Shown here: piece after piece, positions 40,531 to 49,602 of the stretch
How positions within the stretch are numbered: the first letter of the stretch is position 1
Layout: the number at the start of each line of letters is the position of its first letter
Assembly: GCA_016713005.1 (NCBI GenBank)
Contig: JADJPY010000011.1
Location: 496,001-560,000, forward strand
Length of the DNA stretch: 64,000 nt
Reading direction: 5' to 3'
Source of the DNA: Ramlibacter sp.
Lineage (GTDB): Bacteria > Pseudomonadota > Gammaproteobacteria > Burkholderiales > Burkholderiaceae_C
The notes under the pieces: model-generated
What the model was told of the DNA's origin: nothing
Seen by the model: only the letters and a program-made list of their open reading frames with translations
The model's database searches: none
Made by a program: the position numbers and the translations under genes

Positions 40531-42124
40531 GTGTACGACTACCTCATCATTGGCGGCGGCTCGGCCGGCTGTGTCCTCGCGGCGAGGCTGACCGAGGATC
40601 CGGCCATCCGCGTGGCCTTGCTGGAAGCAGGGCCGCCCGACACCTCGGTGCTGATCCACTGCCCGGCGGGGCTGGCGGTGCTTGCCAAGAACGGGCAGGC
40701 CAACTGGGCGCTGCAGACGACGCCGCAGCCCGGCCTGAACGGGCGGCGGGGTTACCAGCCGCGCGGCAAGGTCCTGGGCGGATCCAGCTCGGTCAACGCC
40801 ATGATCTACATCCGCGGCCACCACAGCGACTACGACCACTGGGCTGCAGAAGGCAACGCCGGATGGGGATGGAAAGACGTGCTGCCGTACTTCCTGCGCT
40901 CTGAGCACAACGAGCGTGGCGCCGACCACTGGCACGCCACTGGCGGGCCGCTGAATGTGATGGACTTGCGCAGCCCCAACCGGTTTGGCCCGGTGTTCGT
41001 GGAGGCGGGCCGGCAGGCGGGATACGCCGTCAACCGCGACTTCAATGGAGCGGACCAGGAAGGCGTGGGCATGTACCAGGTGACGCACCGCAATGGTGAA
41101 CGCTACAGCGCCGCCAAGGCGTACCTTGCGCCCAATCTGGGCAGGCCCAACCTGGAAGTGATCACCGGTGTTCATGTCACGCGCATTCTTGTTGAAGGAC
41201 GGCGCGCGGTCGGGGTGGAGTTCCGGCAGGGGGAAAGAATTGCGCCAGCTAAAGGCAAGCCGCGAGGTGCTGCTGTGCGCCGGCGCGCTGCATTCGCCCC
41301 AGGTGCTGATGCTGTCGGGCATAGGGCCTGCAGCCCACCTCCAGCAACACGGTTTCCCTGTGGTGCACGACCTGCCCGGCGTGGGTGAGCACTTGCACGA
41401 CCATGTGGACGTGGTGCAGGTGGTGGACGCACCCGACCTGACGGACCTGTTTGGACTGTCGATGGCCGGCATGGTGCGGACAGTCAAGGGGATCTTCGAG
41501 TGGCGCAAGCACCGCCGAGGCATGTTGACCACCAACTTTGCCGAAGCCGGGGGCTTTGTGCGCAGCCGCCCTGAAGAGCCGGTACCGGACCTGCAGTTCC
41601 ACTTCGTGATCGGCAAGCTGGTGGACCATGGACGCAAGACGGTGTTCGGCCACGGGTACTCGTGCCACGTCTGCCTGCTGCGCCCGCAAAGCCGTGGGCG
41701 CGTCCAGCTGGCCAGTGCCGACCCGATGCAACCGCCGCAGGTGGACCCCAATTTCCTGGCCGAGCGTGACGACATGGACCGCATGGTGCGAGGATTCAAG
41801 CTGATGCGCAGGCTGCTGGGACAGCCCGCGCTGGCCGGTTACGGGGGCCGGGAACTGCCGGCCTCGGCGATCGCGCAGACTGACGAGGAAATCGAGCAGT
41901 TCATTCGCAACCATGGCGACACGATCTACCACCCGGTGGGCTCGTGCCGTATGGGCAATGGCCCGATGGATGTGGTGGACGCACAGCTTCGCGTGCATGG
42001 GACGGAGGGTCTGCGTGTGGTGGACGCCTCCGTCATGCCGCGCATCGTCGGGGGCAACACCAATGCGCCCACCATCATGATTGCCGAGAAAGCCGCCGAC
42101 ATGATCCGCGCGGCGGCGCATTGA
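40531..42124 (+). CDS. GMC family oxidoreductase (choline-dehydrogenase-like), frameshifted as read
   Basis: An FAD alcohol dehydrogenase. The GTG start at 40531 (VYDYLIIGGGSAGCVLAARL) follows CGGAG; upstream codons add no family sequence. FAD and PS1 motifs are LLEAGPPD, RGKVLGGSSSVNAMIYIRG and later ALHSPQVLMLSGIGP; the C-terminal catalytic region is HPVGSCRMGNGPMDVV and VVDASVMPRIVGGNTNAPTIMIAEKAADMI. The frame changes at about 41229-41233, where five G occur; with four G the reading is FRQGKELRQLKASREVLLC and the protein is 530 residues. Probably an insertion error. Substrate unknown (alcohol or polyol). Confidence 0.83.
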
Positions 42125-42125
42125 C

Positions 42126-42935
42126 TCAGGCCCGGAATCGCCTTCGGGTCAGGGCCAGCGCGACCCAGAACGCACCCACCGTGTAGGCCACCAGCACCAG
42201 GGCATGGCGCAGCGGCGACTGGGGCCACTGGTCCATGAACAGCGGCCGCACCAGCTCGACCGCATTGGTCAGCGGCAGCCAGTCGGTGACGGCACGCACC
42301 AGCGGCGGCAACTGTTCGCGCGGGAAGAAGATGCCGCTGAGGAACATCATCGGCGTCAGGAACAGCGTGAAGTAATAGGTGAAGAAGTCATAGCCCTTGG
42401 CCAGCGCGTTGAAGATCAGCGCGATGCACGAGAACATGATGCCCACCCCCAGCAGGATCGGCCAGGCCAGCAACAGTTTTGGGCTGTGGCTGATGCCCAG
42501 GGCCAGCATCACAACCAGGATGGCGGTGACCGTGAACAGGGCCTTGAAGCCTGCCCAGAGCATCTCGGCCATCAGCACGTTGTCCAGCGTCACTGGCGCG
42601 TTCATGATGCCGTCCCATGTCTTTTGCACATGCATGCGCGAGAAGGCGGAGTACAGCGCTTCGAAGCTGGCAGCGTTCATGGCACTCATGCAGATCGAGC
42701 CGCTGGCCAGGAACAGGATATAGGGCACCCTGGCATCACCCGCGGCACCGGGTACCGCGACCTGGCCCACCAGCGCGCCCATGCCGTATCCAAACGCCAC
42801 CAGCCACATCAGCGGCTCGGCAATGTTGCCCAGCAGGCTGGGCACGGCCAGCTTGCGCCACACCAGCAGGTTGCGCAGGAACACTGGCCACCAGCGCAAG
42901 GACAGGTCCGGGGCAGACCACAGCGAGGGTTTCAT
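42126..42935 (-). CDS. ABC-2 type permease (NodJ-like)
   Basis: 269 residues with six predicted transmembrane segments and the ABC-2 exporter region: NAPVTLDNVLMAEMLWAGFKALF, ISHSPKLLLAWPILLGVGIMFSCIALIFNALAKGYDFFTYYFTLFLTPMMFLSGIFFPREQLP. The closest named type is NodJ, the permease of the NodI/NodJ exporter, whose housekeeping relatives are common in beta-proteobacteria. Its ATG overlaps the ATPase stop by one base. Substrate unknown; a lipid or glycan export role is plausible. Confidence 0.88.
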   Translation of the reverse strand: MKPSLWSAPDLSLRWWPVFLRNLLVWRKLAVPSLLGNIAEPLMWLVAFGYGMGALVGQVAVPGAAGDARVPYILFLASGSICMSAMNAASFEALYSAFSRMHVQKTWDGIMNAPVTLDNVLMAEMLWAGFKALFTVTAILVVMLALGISHSPKLLLAWPILLGVGIMFSCIALIFNALAKGYDFFTYYFTLFLTPMMFLSGIFFPREQLPPLVRAVTDWLPLTNAVELVRPLFMDQWPQSPLRHALVLVAYTVGAFWVALALTRRRFRA

Positions 42936-43870
42936 CAGCCGTCCTCCCGGATCTGCCGGCCTGTGAGCTTGAGGAACAGGTCCTCCAGGTTGGCCGGACG
43001 GTGCAAGGTGCGCAAGGCTGGGTGGGCCGACAGCAAGGCCAGCAGCGGCTTGGCGTCCTGGGTATAGAAAAACACGGTTTCGCCGCTGACCTCCACCCGC
43101 GCGGCGTGCTGGCGCAGGGTGGCGTCGCCGGCCAGTGCGAGCGCGCCGGGACCGTAGGCTTCCACCACATCCGGCTCCAGGTGCTGGGCGATCAGCTCGC
43201 GCGGACGGCCTTCGGCGATCTTGCGGCCATGGTCCATCACCAACAGGCGCGAGCACAGACGCTCAGCCTCGTCCATGAAGTGCGTCGTCAGCAGGATGGA
43301 TTTGCCCTGCTGCAGCAGCAGCTGCAGACGCTCCCACATCAGGTGGCGGGCCTGTGGGTCCAGCCCTGTGGTGGGCTCGTCCAGCAGCAGCAGGCGCGGG
43401 TCGTTGACCAGCGAGCGCGCCAGAGAGAGACGCCGCTTCATGCCGCCCGAGAGCACGCCCGGTTTGGCCTGCGCCTTGTGCGACAGCGCTGCGAACTCCA
43501 GCAGGCGGGGGATGCGCTCCCGGATGTCGGCCGATCGCATGCCGAAGTACCGCCCATAGACCAGCAGGTTTTCCTCACAGGTGAAATCGGGGTCCAGAGT
43601 GTCAAACTGGCTGACCACGCCCAGTTGCGCCTTGATGGCGAGTGCGTCGCGGGGCATCTGCAGCGCAGCACCGTCCGCTGCGAAGTAGGCGATTTCGCCC
43701 GCGTCGGGCACCGTAAGGCCCAGACACATGCGCAGTGTGGTCGTCTTGCCGGCGCCATTGGGTCCGATCACGCCCAGGCATTCGCCCGCCGCGATCGAAA
43801 ACGACAGGTCAGTGACCACGGCCGTGTCGCCGTAGCGCTTGATCAGGTTGTGGACTTGAAGCAGCGACAT
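42935..43870 (-). CDS. ABC transporter ATP-binding protein (NodI-like)
   Basis: 311 residues from ATG 43870. Walker A GPNGAGKTTT near residue 36, signature LSGGMKRRLSLARSL, Walker B RLLLLDEPTTGLD, and H loop LLTTHFMDEAERL. The daunorubicin-resistance/NodI-type C-terminal extension (VEVSGETVFFYTQDAKPLLALLSAHP to NLEDLFLKLTGRQIRED) is present. It pairs with the downstream ABC-2 permease and forms a two-gene exporter. It is divergent from the CC0125-type lipoprotein gene, with ~100 bp between starts. Confidence 0.92.
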   Translation of the reverse strand: MSLLQVHNLIKRYGDTAVVTDLSFSIAAGECLGVIGPNGAGKTTTLRMCLGLTVPDAGEIAYFAADGAALQMPRDALAIKAQLGVVSQFDTLDPDFTCEENLLVYGRYFGMRSADIRERIPRLLEFAALSHKAQAKPGVLSGGMKRRLSLARSLVNDPRLLLLDEPTTGLDPQARHLMWERLQLLLQQGKSILLTTHFMDEAERLCSRLLVMDHGRKIAEGRPRELIAQHLEPDVVEAYGPGALALAGDATLRQHAARVEVSGETVFFYTQDAKPLLALLSAHPALRTLHRPANLEDLFLKLTGRQIREDG

Positions 43871-43971
43871 GGGAAGAGCGGTATTGTGGGCCAGAGCGCG
43901 CAATCCTGCCCGCCAGGGGCCGGGCGCGTGGGGCAGAATATTGTCTCCTTGCCCGCACACCCGGATCCGAC

Positions 43972-44628
43972 ATGATTTTTCCAATCCCACGGCGGCCATT
44001 GCTCCGGCTGAGCGGCCTGCTGGCCGCCTCGCTCGCGCTGTGCGCCTGCGTCACGCCGTATCAGCCATCCGGGATGACCGGTGGGTATCGTGACAGCATC
44101 GTTGCGCCCGACACCTTGCGTGTCAGTTTTGGCGGCAACGGGTACACGTCCCGGGAAACTGTCCAGAAGTACTTTTACTACCGCTGTGCCGAGCTCACCC
44201 ATCAGGCTGGCCACAAGTACTTTGCGCTTCGACCGGTGTCGCGGGGCATTTCGCAGGTGGAACCGCTTGGGCCGCAGCCCGTGGGGACGGCGTCGGCGCC
44301 GCCCGAGGTCGAGAAGGTTGCACACTGGACCTGGCAGGCCTATGTGCGCATGTTCACGCGCTGGGACGTCCTGCGGGAACCTTCGATCGGATTTGAGGCG
44401 AGCGAAGTGCTGCGCGTGCTCGAGCCTTTTGTGCGCTCCGAGGGCAAGGTGGCAGCTGAATTGCCGACGATGCTCCTGTTCGACCCCCTGGCTGGACCGC
44501 GTGCCCTGCCCGCCGACGGGAAGTTTGATCCGGATGCCCCTGACATGCCTTCGACGCGCGGTTCCGGTCGCGGGCCGACGATGGACGACCTGAAGAATTT
44601 GCTTCCCGGTGGCGAGGCCGGAAAATAG
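43972..44628 (+). CDS. CC0125/CC1285-type lipoprotein with C-terminal MDDLxxLLP motif
   Basis: 218 residues. The lipobox is SLALCAC, giving a lipidated Cys at about 24-26. The family segment follows directly: CVTPYQPSGMTGGYRDSIVAPDTLRVSFGGNGYTSRETVQKYFYYRCAELT, as in CC0125/CC1285-family lipoproteins of unknown function. A long middle region (VEKVAHWTWQAYVRMFTRWD) is not recognised. The C-terminus SGRGPTMDDLKNLLP is the same motif that ends the lipoprotein at 28465-29061. It precedes psd by 26 bp and may be co-transcribed with it. Confidence 0.75.
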   Translation: MIFPIPRRPLLRLSGLLAASLALCACVTPYQPSGMTGGYRDSIVAPDTLRVSFGGNGYTSRETVQKYFYYRCAELTHQAGHKYFALRPVSRGISQVEPLGPQPVGTASAPPEVEKVAHWTWQAYVRMFTRWDVLREPSIGFEASEVLRVLEPFVRSEGKVAAELPTMLLFDPLAGPRALPADGKFDPDAPDMPSTRGSGRGPTMDDLKNLLPGGEAGK

Positions 44629-44654
44629 TGCCCTGTCACTGCATGGAACGCTGA

Positions 44655-45512
44655 ATGTCCGACCGTCTGGCGGTACTGCCGCAATATCTTGTGCCCAAGC
44701 GGGCGCTCACCGTGTTCGCCGGCATTGTTGCCGGGGCCCATGCCGGGGTCATCACAACCGGGATCATCCGGCGCTTCGTGGCCCGCTATGCCGTGAACAT
44801 GGACGAGGCAGCCGAACCGCGTATTGAAAGCTACGCCTGCTTCAATGATTTTTTCACCCGGGCGCTGAAGGACGGTGCACGCCCCCTGGCGGATGCAGAT
44901 TTCACATGCCCGGTGGATGGTGCAATCAGCCAGTTCGGTGCCATCGAACGCGACCAGATTTTCCAGGCCAAGGGCCACCGTTACAGCACCCGCGCCCTGG
45001 TGGGGGGCGACGCCTCGCTCGCGGCAGAGTTTGATGACGGTGCCTTCGCGACCCTGTACCTGAGCCCGCGCGACTACCACCGCATCCACATGCCTTGTGC
45101 CGGGCGGCTGCTGCGCATGGTGTACGTGCCCGGCGACCTGTTCTCCGTCAACCCGGTCACGGCACGCGGGGTTCCCGGCCTGTTTGCGCGCAACGAGCGG
45201 GTTGTCTGCCTGTTCGAGTCCAGCCTGCAGGGGAGAAACTTCCGTTTTGTGCTGACGCTCGTCGGCGCGACCATCGTGGGCAGCATGGCCACGGTCTGGC
45301 ACGGTCTGGTCAATCCGCCGCGAAGCGGCGACATCCGTGTGTGGGACTACGGCGACAGCGGCGTGGTGCTGGAGCAGGGGCAGGAGATGGGGCGTTTCCT
45401 GCTGGGCTCTACCGTGGTGATGTTGTTCCCCAAGGGTTTGCTGCAATTCAACCCGCAATGGGCGCCCTCCAGGGCGATCCGGATGGGCGAGCCCATGTCA
45501 GCAGCAAAATAG
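44655..45512 (+). CDS. psd: Phosphatidylserine decarboxylase proenzyme
   Basis: 285 residues. Converts phosphatidylserine to phosphatidylethanolamine at the inner membrane. The self-cleavage motif LGST is present (GRFLLGSTVVMLFPKG), which generates the pyruvoyl group. Other hallmarks are ESYACFNDFFTRALKDGARPL, CPVDGAISQFGAI and LYLSPRDYHRIHMPCAGRLLRMVYVPGDLFSVNP with the catalytic histidine. Full-length for the short bacterial form. It converges with amn; the 50-bp gap holds an interspersed repeat. Confidence 0.96.
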   Translation: MSDRLAVLPQYLVPKRALTVFAGIVAGAHAGVITTGIIRRFVARYAVNMDEAAEPRIESYACFNDFFTRALKDGARPLADADFTCPVDGAISQFGAIERDQIFQAKGHRYSTRALVGGDASLAAEFDDGAFATLYLSPRDYHRIHMPCAGRLLRMVYVPGDLFSVNPVTARGVPGLFARNERVVCLFESSLQGRNFRFVLTLVGATIVGSMATVWHGLVNPPRSGDIRVWDYGDSGVVLEQGQEMGRFLLGSTVVMLFPKGLLQFNPQWAPSRAIRMGEPMSAAK

Positions 45513-45515
45513 CGC

Positions 45516-45561
45516 CGCAGCCCCCACCAGTAGTAGCTGGTGTGCTATCGTTTTTATAGCA
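45516..45561 (-). repeat. Interspersed repeat, copy 7, between convergent psd and amn
   Basis: Plus strand: CGCAGCCCCCACCAGTAGTA, GCTGGTGTGCTATCG, TTTTTATAGC. The GCTAT/ATAGC dyad is kept. An outer 8-bp inverted repeat CCAGTAGT (45527-45534) / ACTACTGG (45562-45569) encloses it, so the copy may serve as a bidirectional terminator between the two genes. Confidence 0.65.
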
Positions 45562-45562
45562 A

Positions 45563-47074
45563 CTACTGGAAAGCCACTTCTGCGAAGCTGCGCAGCTTTC
45601 GGCTGTGCAGCGTGTCCACGCCGCGCTCGCGAAGCAGTTCAACGGCGCGGATGCCGATGCGCAGGTGCTGGTCCACGCGCTCCCGGTAGAAGTGGTTGGC
45701 CATGCCTGGCAGCTTGATCTCGCCGTGCAGGGGTTTGTCACTGACGCACAGAAGGGTGCCGTAGGGCACACGGAATCGGAATCCGTTGGCGGCGATCGTC
45801 GCGCTTTCCATGTCCAGCGCCACGGCACGGCTCTGGCTGAAGCGCCGCTGGGGTGTGTTGTCTGGCAGCAGCTCCCAGTTGCGGTTGTCGGTGCTGGCCA
45901 CCGTGCCGGTGCGCATGATGCGCTTGAGCTCGGCGCCCTTGCAGCCGGTGATGTCTTCCACCGCCTGCTCCAGCGCCAGCTGGATTTCCGCAAGAGCGGG
46001 GATCGGTACCCACAATGGCAATTCCTCATCCAGCACGTGGTCCTCGCGAACATAGGCATGGGCGAGCACGTAGTCGCCCAGTTGCTGGGTATTTCGCAAG
46101 CCGGCGCAGTGGCCCAGCATCATCCAGGTGTGTGGCCTCAGCACGGCGATATGGTCGGTGATGGTCTTGGCATTCGCGGGGCCAACGCCAATATTGACCA
46201 TGGTGATGCCGCTGCGATCGGGCCGCATGAGGTGGTATGCCGGCATCTGCGGCAGTCGCGGCGGCGGCAACCCGGCCGGAATGCCAGGCAGTACGTCGCG
46301 CGCCTGGCCCGCGGGTTGGGTGACCACGTTGCCAGGCTCGACAAAGGCCATGTACCCGCTGGAGGTGTCGCGCATCGCCTCATGGCCCAGCCGCACGAAC
46401 TCGTCGATGTAAAACTGGTAGTTGGTGAACAGCACGAAGTTCTGGAAGGCCTCGGGCGCCGTGCCCGTGTAGTGGCGCAAACGGTGCAGCGAGTAGTCCA
46501 CCCGTGGTGCGGTGAACAGCGACAGCGGCTGCGCCTCACCGGGGCGTGGTTCCCATGTGCCGTTGGCGATGCCGTCATCCATGGCGGCAAGGTCGGGGAG
46601 GTCGAACACGTCGCGCAGCCGCAGGCGCCGCTCGGGGCTGAGACTGCCTTCAACGTGATCCTGCTCGGCGAACGAGAAATGGACCGGGATCGGCAAGGTG
46701 CTGGTCCCGACCTCCAGCTCGCCGCCATGGTTCTGCAATAGCAGGCGGAACTGCTCCAGGTAGTAGTCGCCGTACAGGTCCGGGCGGGTAAGGGTGGTTT
46801 CGTGGCGTCCCGGACCAGCAACGAAACCGTAGCTCAGTTGGGCAGCATCGTGAGGCGCCTGTCGCGCCACCGTGTCGGTGTACAGGCGAACAAACGGATA
46901 GCAGCCCCTGATGCGGGCCTGACCAGGATCCAACGGTCCGGGGCTGGCGACGAAGCGCTGCATGGCGTCGCGCAGGTGGGCCACCTGCTGCTGGTAGATG
47001 TGCCGGACCTGGGCCAGGGCTGCGGCCGGGTCGGTGAAACGCAGGGGGGCAATGAAGGAGGGCAGTATGGGCAT
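45563..47074 (-). CDS. amn: AMP nucleosidase
   Basis: 503 residues. Hydrolyses AMP to adenine and ribose 5-phosphate in the cytosol. The N-terminal regulatory domain (RGCYPFVRLYTDTVARQAPHDAAQLSYGFVAGPG) and C-terminal phosphorylase-type domain (ITMVNIGVGPANAKTITDHIAVLRPHTWMMLGHCAGLR, AVALDMESATIAANGFRFRVPYGTLLCVSDKPLHGEIK) match Amn. The DMES glutamate of the nucleoside-phosphorylase fold is present. Full length and undamaged. It is divergent from the MlaE-like gene. Confidence 0.95.
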   Translation of the reverse strand: MPILPSFIAPLRFTDPAAALAQVRHIYQQQVAHLRDAMQRFVASPGPLDPGQARIRGCYPFVRLYTDTVARQAPHDAAQLSYGFVAGPGRHETTLTRPDLYGDYYLEQFRLLLQNHGGELEVGTSTLPIPVHFSFAEQDHVEGSLSPERRLRLRDVFDLPDLAAMDDGIANGTWEPRPGEAQPLSLFTAPRVDYSLHRLRHYTGTAPEAFQNFVLFTNYQFYIDEFVRLGHEAMRDTSSGYMAFVEPGNVVTQPAGQARDVLPGIPAGLPPPRLPQMPAYHLMRPDRSGITMVNIGVGPANAKTITDHIAVLRPHTWMMLGHCAGLRNTQQLGDYVLAHAYVREDHVLDEELPLWVPIPALAEIQLALEQAVEDITGCKGAELKRIMRTGTVASTDNRNWELLPDNTPQRRFSQSRAVALDMESATIAANGFRFRVPYGTLLCVSDKPLHGEIKLPGMANHFYRERVDQHLRIGIRAVELLRERGVDTLHSRKLRSFAEVAFQ

Positions 47075-47120
47075 GGCGTCATTGTCCGCCAGCGCGTACC
47101 GCCATGGCTATCATGGGCTC

Positions 47121-47927
47121 ATGGCAAACCCGCGATCGTGGCCGCAGGCACTGGTTCCCGTGGGACGGGCGCCGCTGCTGTGGCTGGCGGGCTGGTGGCA
47201 GCTCGCCCATTTTGCTGCGCTGATGTTGGTGGTGTTCTTGTCCGCGGCCACATGGCGCGGTGCCAACCGCCAGGCGCTGGCCCGCCACCTGGTGCAGGAC
47301 ACCGCGCCCCTGTTGCCCTGGTTTATCGTGCTCAGTGGCCTCATCACCGCGGTGTTCACACGCATCGTGCTGCTCACGGCGCAGAACTACGGCCTGTCGC
47401 AGTATGCGCTGGAGATGCTGATCCGCGTTGTGGTGCTGGAGATGATTCCGCTGACCGCCGCGCTGTTCGTGGCCCTGCGCTGCACCGTGCCGCACGGGGC
47501 CGAGCTGGCCCGCATGCGCCGCCGCGGCGAACTGGATGCCCTGCGCCTGCAGGGCACAGACCCGGTGGCGCATGAGGTGTTGCCCCGGGTGGTGGCCGGT
47601 GTGTTTTCGGCAATCACGCTGGCCGCAGTGAGTTGCGTTGTTGCCCTCGTGCTGGTGTACGTGCTGGTCAACGACTTCTCGCTGGCCGGCCTGCCGGCCT
47701 ACACCCATGTATTCGCGCGGATCTTCACACCTTCCGTTACGCTGGTATTTGTGCTCAAGACCCTGTTGTCCGCCTGTGCGGTGGCGCTGATTCCGCTGGC
47801 GGCCGGCCTGCAAGAGGGTGTTCCGGGCGGCCGGTTGCGCGCCGTCACCGAATTGCGGGGACTGGTGCGCATGTTCGCGGTGTTGCTGGCCATCGAGGCA
47901 CTGTCCCTTATGGGCAACTACTATTAG
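47121..47927 (+). CDS. MlaE family ABC permease
   Basis: 268 residues from ATG 47121. Polytopic membrane protein with the MlaE/YrbE fold: FTRIVLLTAQNYGLSQYALEMLIRVVVLEMIPLTAALFVALRCTVPHGAELA, then RRRGELDALRLQGTDPVAHEVLPRVVAGVFS (the EQ-like coupling loop) and ETTSGGS-like late helices. MlaE permeases move phospholipids between membranes together with an MCE protein and an MlaF ATPase. The MCE partner follows after 6 bp, but no ATPase gene lies in the cluster. It is probably served by an ATPase encoded elsewhere. Confidence 0.85.
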   Translation: MANPRSWPQALVPVGRAPLLWLAGWWQLAHFAALMLVVFLSAATWRGANRQALARHLVQDTAPLLPWFIVLSGLITAVFTRIVLLTAQNYGLSQYALEMLIRVVVLEMIPLTAALFVALRCTVPHGAELARMRRRGELDALRLQGTDPVAHEVLPRVVAGVFSAITLAAVSCVVALVLVYVLVNDFSLAGLPAYTHVFARIFTPSVTLVFVLKTLLSACAVALIPLAAGLQEGVPGGRLRAVTELRGLVRMFAVLLAIEALSLMGNYY

Positions 47928-47933
47928 CTCTCC

Positions 47934-48911
47934 ATGACCGATCCCGTTGCACCTGTCCGCGTCGACCCGCCCCTGCCCGTGAACCTCGAGTTCCGCGCAG
48001 CGCTGCTGGTGGCCTTCACCCTGCTGCTCATTGCGGCGTCGGCGTTGTACCTGCTGTACGCGCGCGGCGCCTTCGAGCCGACGCAGCGCCTGGTGCTGAT
48101 CGCCGATGATTCCGAAGGCGTGAGCGTGGGCATGAACCTCACTTTCTCGGGCTTCCCCATCGGTCGTGTGCGCAGCATCGAACTGGGCGAGGACGGCAAC
48201 GCACGCATCCTGATCGACGTGCCCAAGAAGGATGCGCGCTGGTTGCGCGAGTCCAGCGTGTTCACGCTGGTGCGCGGGCTGGTGGGGGGCGTGCACATCC
48301 GGGCCTACAGCGGCGTGATGACCGCGCCGCCGTTGCCGGCGGGTGCCGAGCGCAAGGTGCTGGTGGGTGACGCCACTGCCGAAGCCCAGCGGGTTCTTTC
48401 CCAGGCGCGGGACTTTGTCGAGCAGCTGTCGGCCCTCGCACGCGAAGATGGCGCCTTGGGCGGGCTTCTGGAGAACCTGCGCGCCACCACCGCCAGGCTC
48501 AACGGCCCGCGCGGCGGGCTTGCAGTGCTCACCGGCAATGAGGCCGATGCTCGTCGCATCATGGAAACCCTGGAACGCACCAACGCCCTTCTGGCGCGGC
48601 TGGACCGGCTCGCGGCCAACGCCGACGCCCAGGTGTTTGGTACCGAAGGCAAACCTGGCGCCGTGGGTGAGGCACGCGCCGCCATCAACCAGCTCAACGC
48701 CTTGCTGGCTGATGCCCGCAACAGCCTGAAGAAGGTGGATGCCGTTCTTGTCGAGGCGCAGGCCGTTGGCGCCAACGCCCGCGCCGCCACCACCGACCTG
48801 GGCGCCCTGCGCGCCGAAGTTGATGCCAGCCTGCGCAAGATTGACGGCCTGATCAACGAGATCAACCGCAAGTGGCCGTTTGCGCGCGACACGGAGATCA
48901 AGCTTCCATGA
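47934..48911 (+). CDS. MlaD/MCE family lipid-transport protein
   Basis: 325 residues. One N-terminal transmembrane helix (ALLVAFTLLLIAASALYLLYA) anchors it to the inner membrane. The MCE domain follows: LVLIADDSEGVSVGMNLTFSGFPIGRVRSIELGEDGNARILIDV to VRGLVGGVHIRAYSG. The C-terminal ~180 residues are rich in Ala, Leu and charged residues (RDFVEQLSALAREDGALGGLLENLRAT, RRIMETLERTNALLARLDRLAANAD), a helical tunnel-type tail as in PqiB/YebT-like or long MlaD proteins. The stop overlaps the lipoprotein start (ATGA). Confidence 0.9.
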   Translation: MTDPVAPVRVDPPLPVNLEFRAALLVAFTLLLIAASALYLLYARGAFEPTQRLVLIADDSEGVSVGMNLTFSGFPIGRVRSIELGEDGNARILIDVPKKDARWLRESSVFTLVRGLVGGVHIRAYSGVMTAPPLPAGAERKVLVGDATAEAQRVLSQARDFVEQLSALAREDGALGGLLENLRATTARLNGPRGGLAVLTGNEADARRIMETLERTNALLARLDRLAANADAQVFGTEGKPGAVGEARAAINQLNALLADARNSLKKVDAVLVEAQAVGANARAATTDLGALRAEVDASLRKIDGLINEINRKWPFARDTEIKLP

Positions 48912-49579
48912 CACATTTCTTCCGGTCGTTGCTATTGGCTGTTGTCGTGGCCGTGTGTGCGGGCTGCAGCAGCACGCCGCCCGTGCCCGACTGGCAGATG
49001 AATGCCCACGGCGCGCTCGCGCGGTCCGCTGCCGCCTACCTGGCGGGCAACGACCGGGTGGAGGGCGCGGAGTTCGCACGGGCCCGCGAGGCGATCGCCT
49101 CAAGTGGGCGGGTGGACCTGCTGGCGCGCGCCGAGCTGACGCGCTGCGCCACGCGCGTGGGCAGCCTGGTGTTGGCGCCCTGCGCCGGATTCGAGGCGCT
49201 GCGTACCGATGCACCGGCTGCCGAGCGGGCCTATGCCGACTACCTGGCCGGGCGGGTGTCGCCAGCGGACATGGCCTTGCTGCCGCCGCCGCACCGCGCG
49301 CTGGCCAATCCGGGCAATTCGGCCACCGCGGATACCGGCGCGCTGCGTGCCATTGCCGACCCGCTTGCGCAACTTGCCGCTGCCGGCGTGCTTTTTCGCA
49401 CAGGTAGGGCCAATCCGGACGTGTTGGCCATCGCGGTTGATACCGCGAGCGCCCAGGGCTGGCGCCGGCCGCTGCTGGCGTGGCTGGGCGTGCAGGCCCA
49501 GCGCGCGGAGCGGGCGGGCGATGCCGTCGCGCTCGAACGTTTGCGCCGTCGCATGGCTTTGGTCCAGGGCGGGCCCTGA
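48908..49579 (+). CDS. Hypothetical lipoprotein of the MlaE/MlaD cluster
   Basis: 223 residues. The signal peptide MTHFFRSLLLAVVVAVCAGC ends in a lipobox (VCAGC), so it is an outer- or inner-membrane lipoprotein. Sequence after that is Ala/Arg-rich and probably helical (AHGALARSAAAYLAGNDRVEGAEFARAREAIASSGR). No named family is recognised, although a lipoprotein of this type regularly follows the MCE gene in related bacteria and may be the outer-membrane partner. Translation is coupled to the MlaD gene. Confidence 0.75.
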   Translation: MTHFFRSLLLAVVVAVCAGCSSTPPVPDWQMNAHGALARSAAAYLAGNDRVEGAEFARAREAIASSGRVDLLARAELTRCATRVGSLVLAPCAGFEALRTDAPAAERAYADYLAGRVSPADMALLPPPHRALANPGNSATADTGALRAIADPLAQLAAAGVLFRTGRANPDVLAIAVDTASAQGWRRPLLAWLGVQAQRAERAGDAVALERLRRRMALVQGGP

Positions 49580-49602
49580 AGAGCCGCTCGCCGGTATCGG
49601 GT

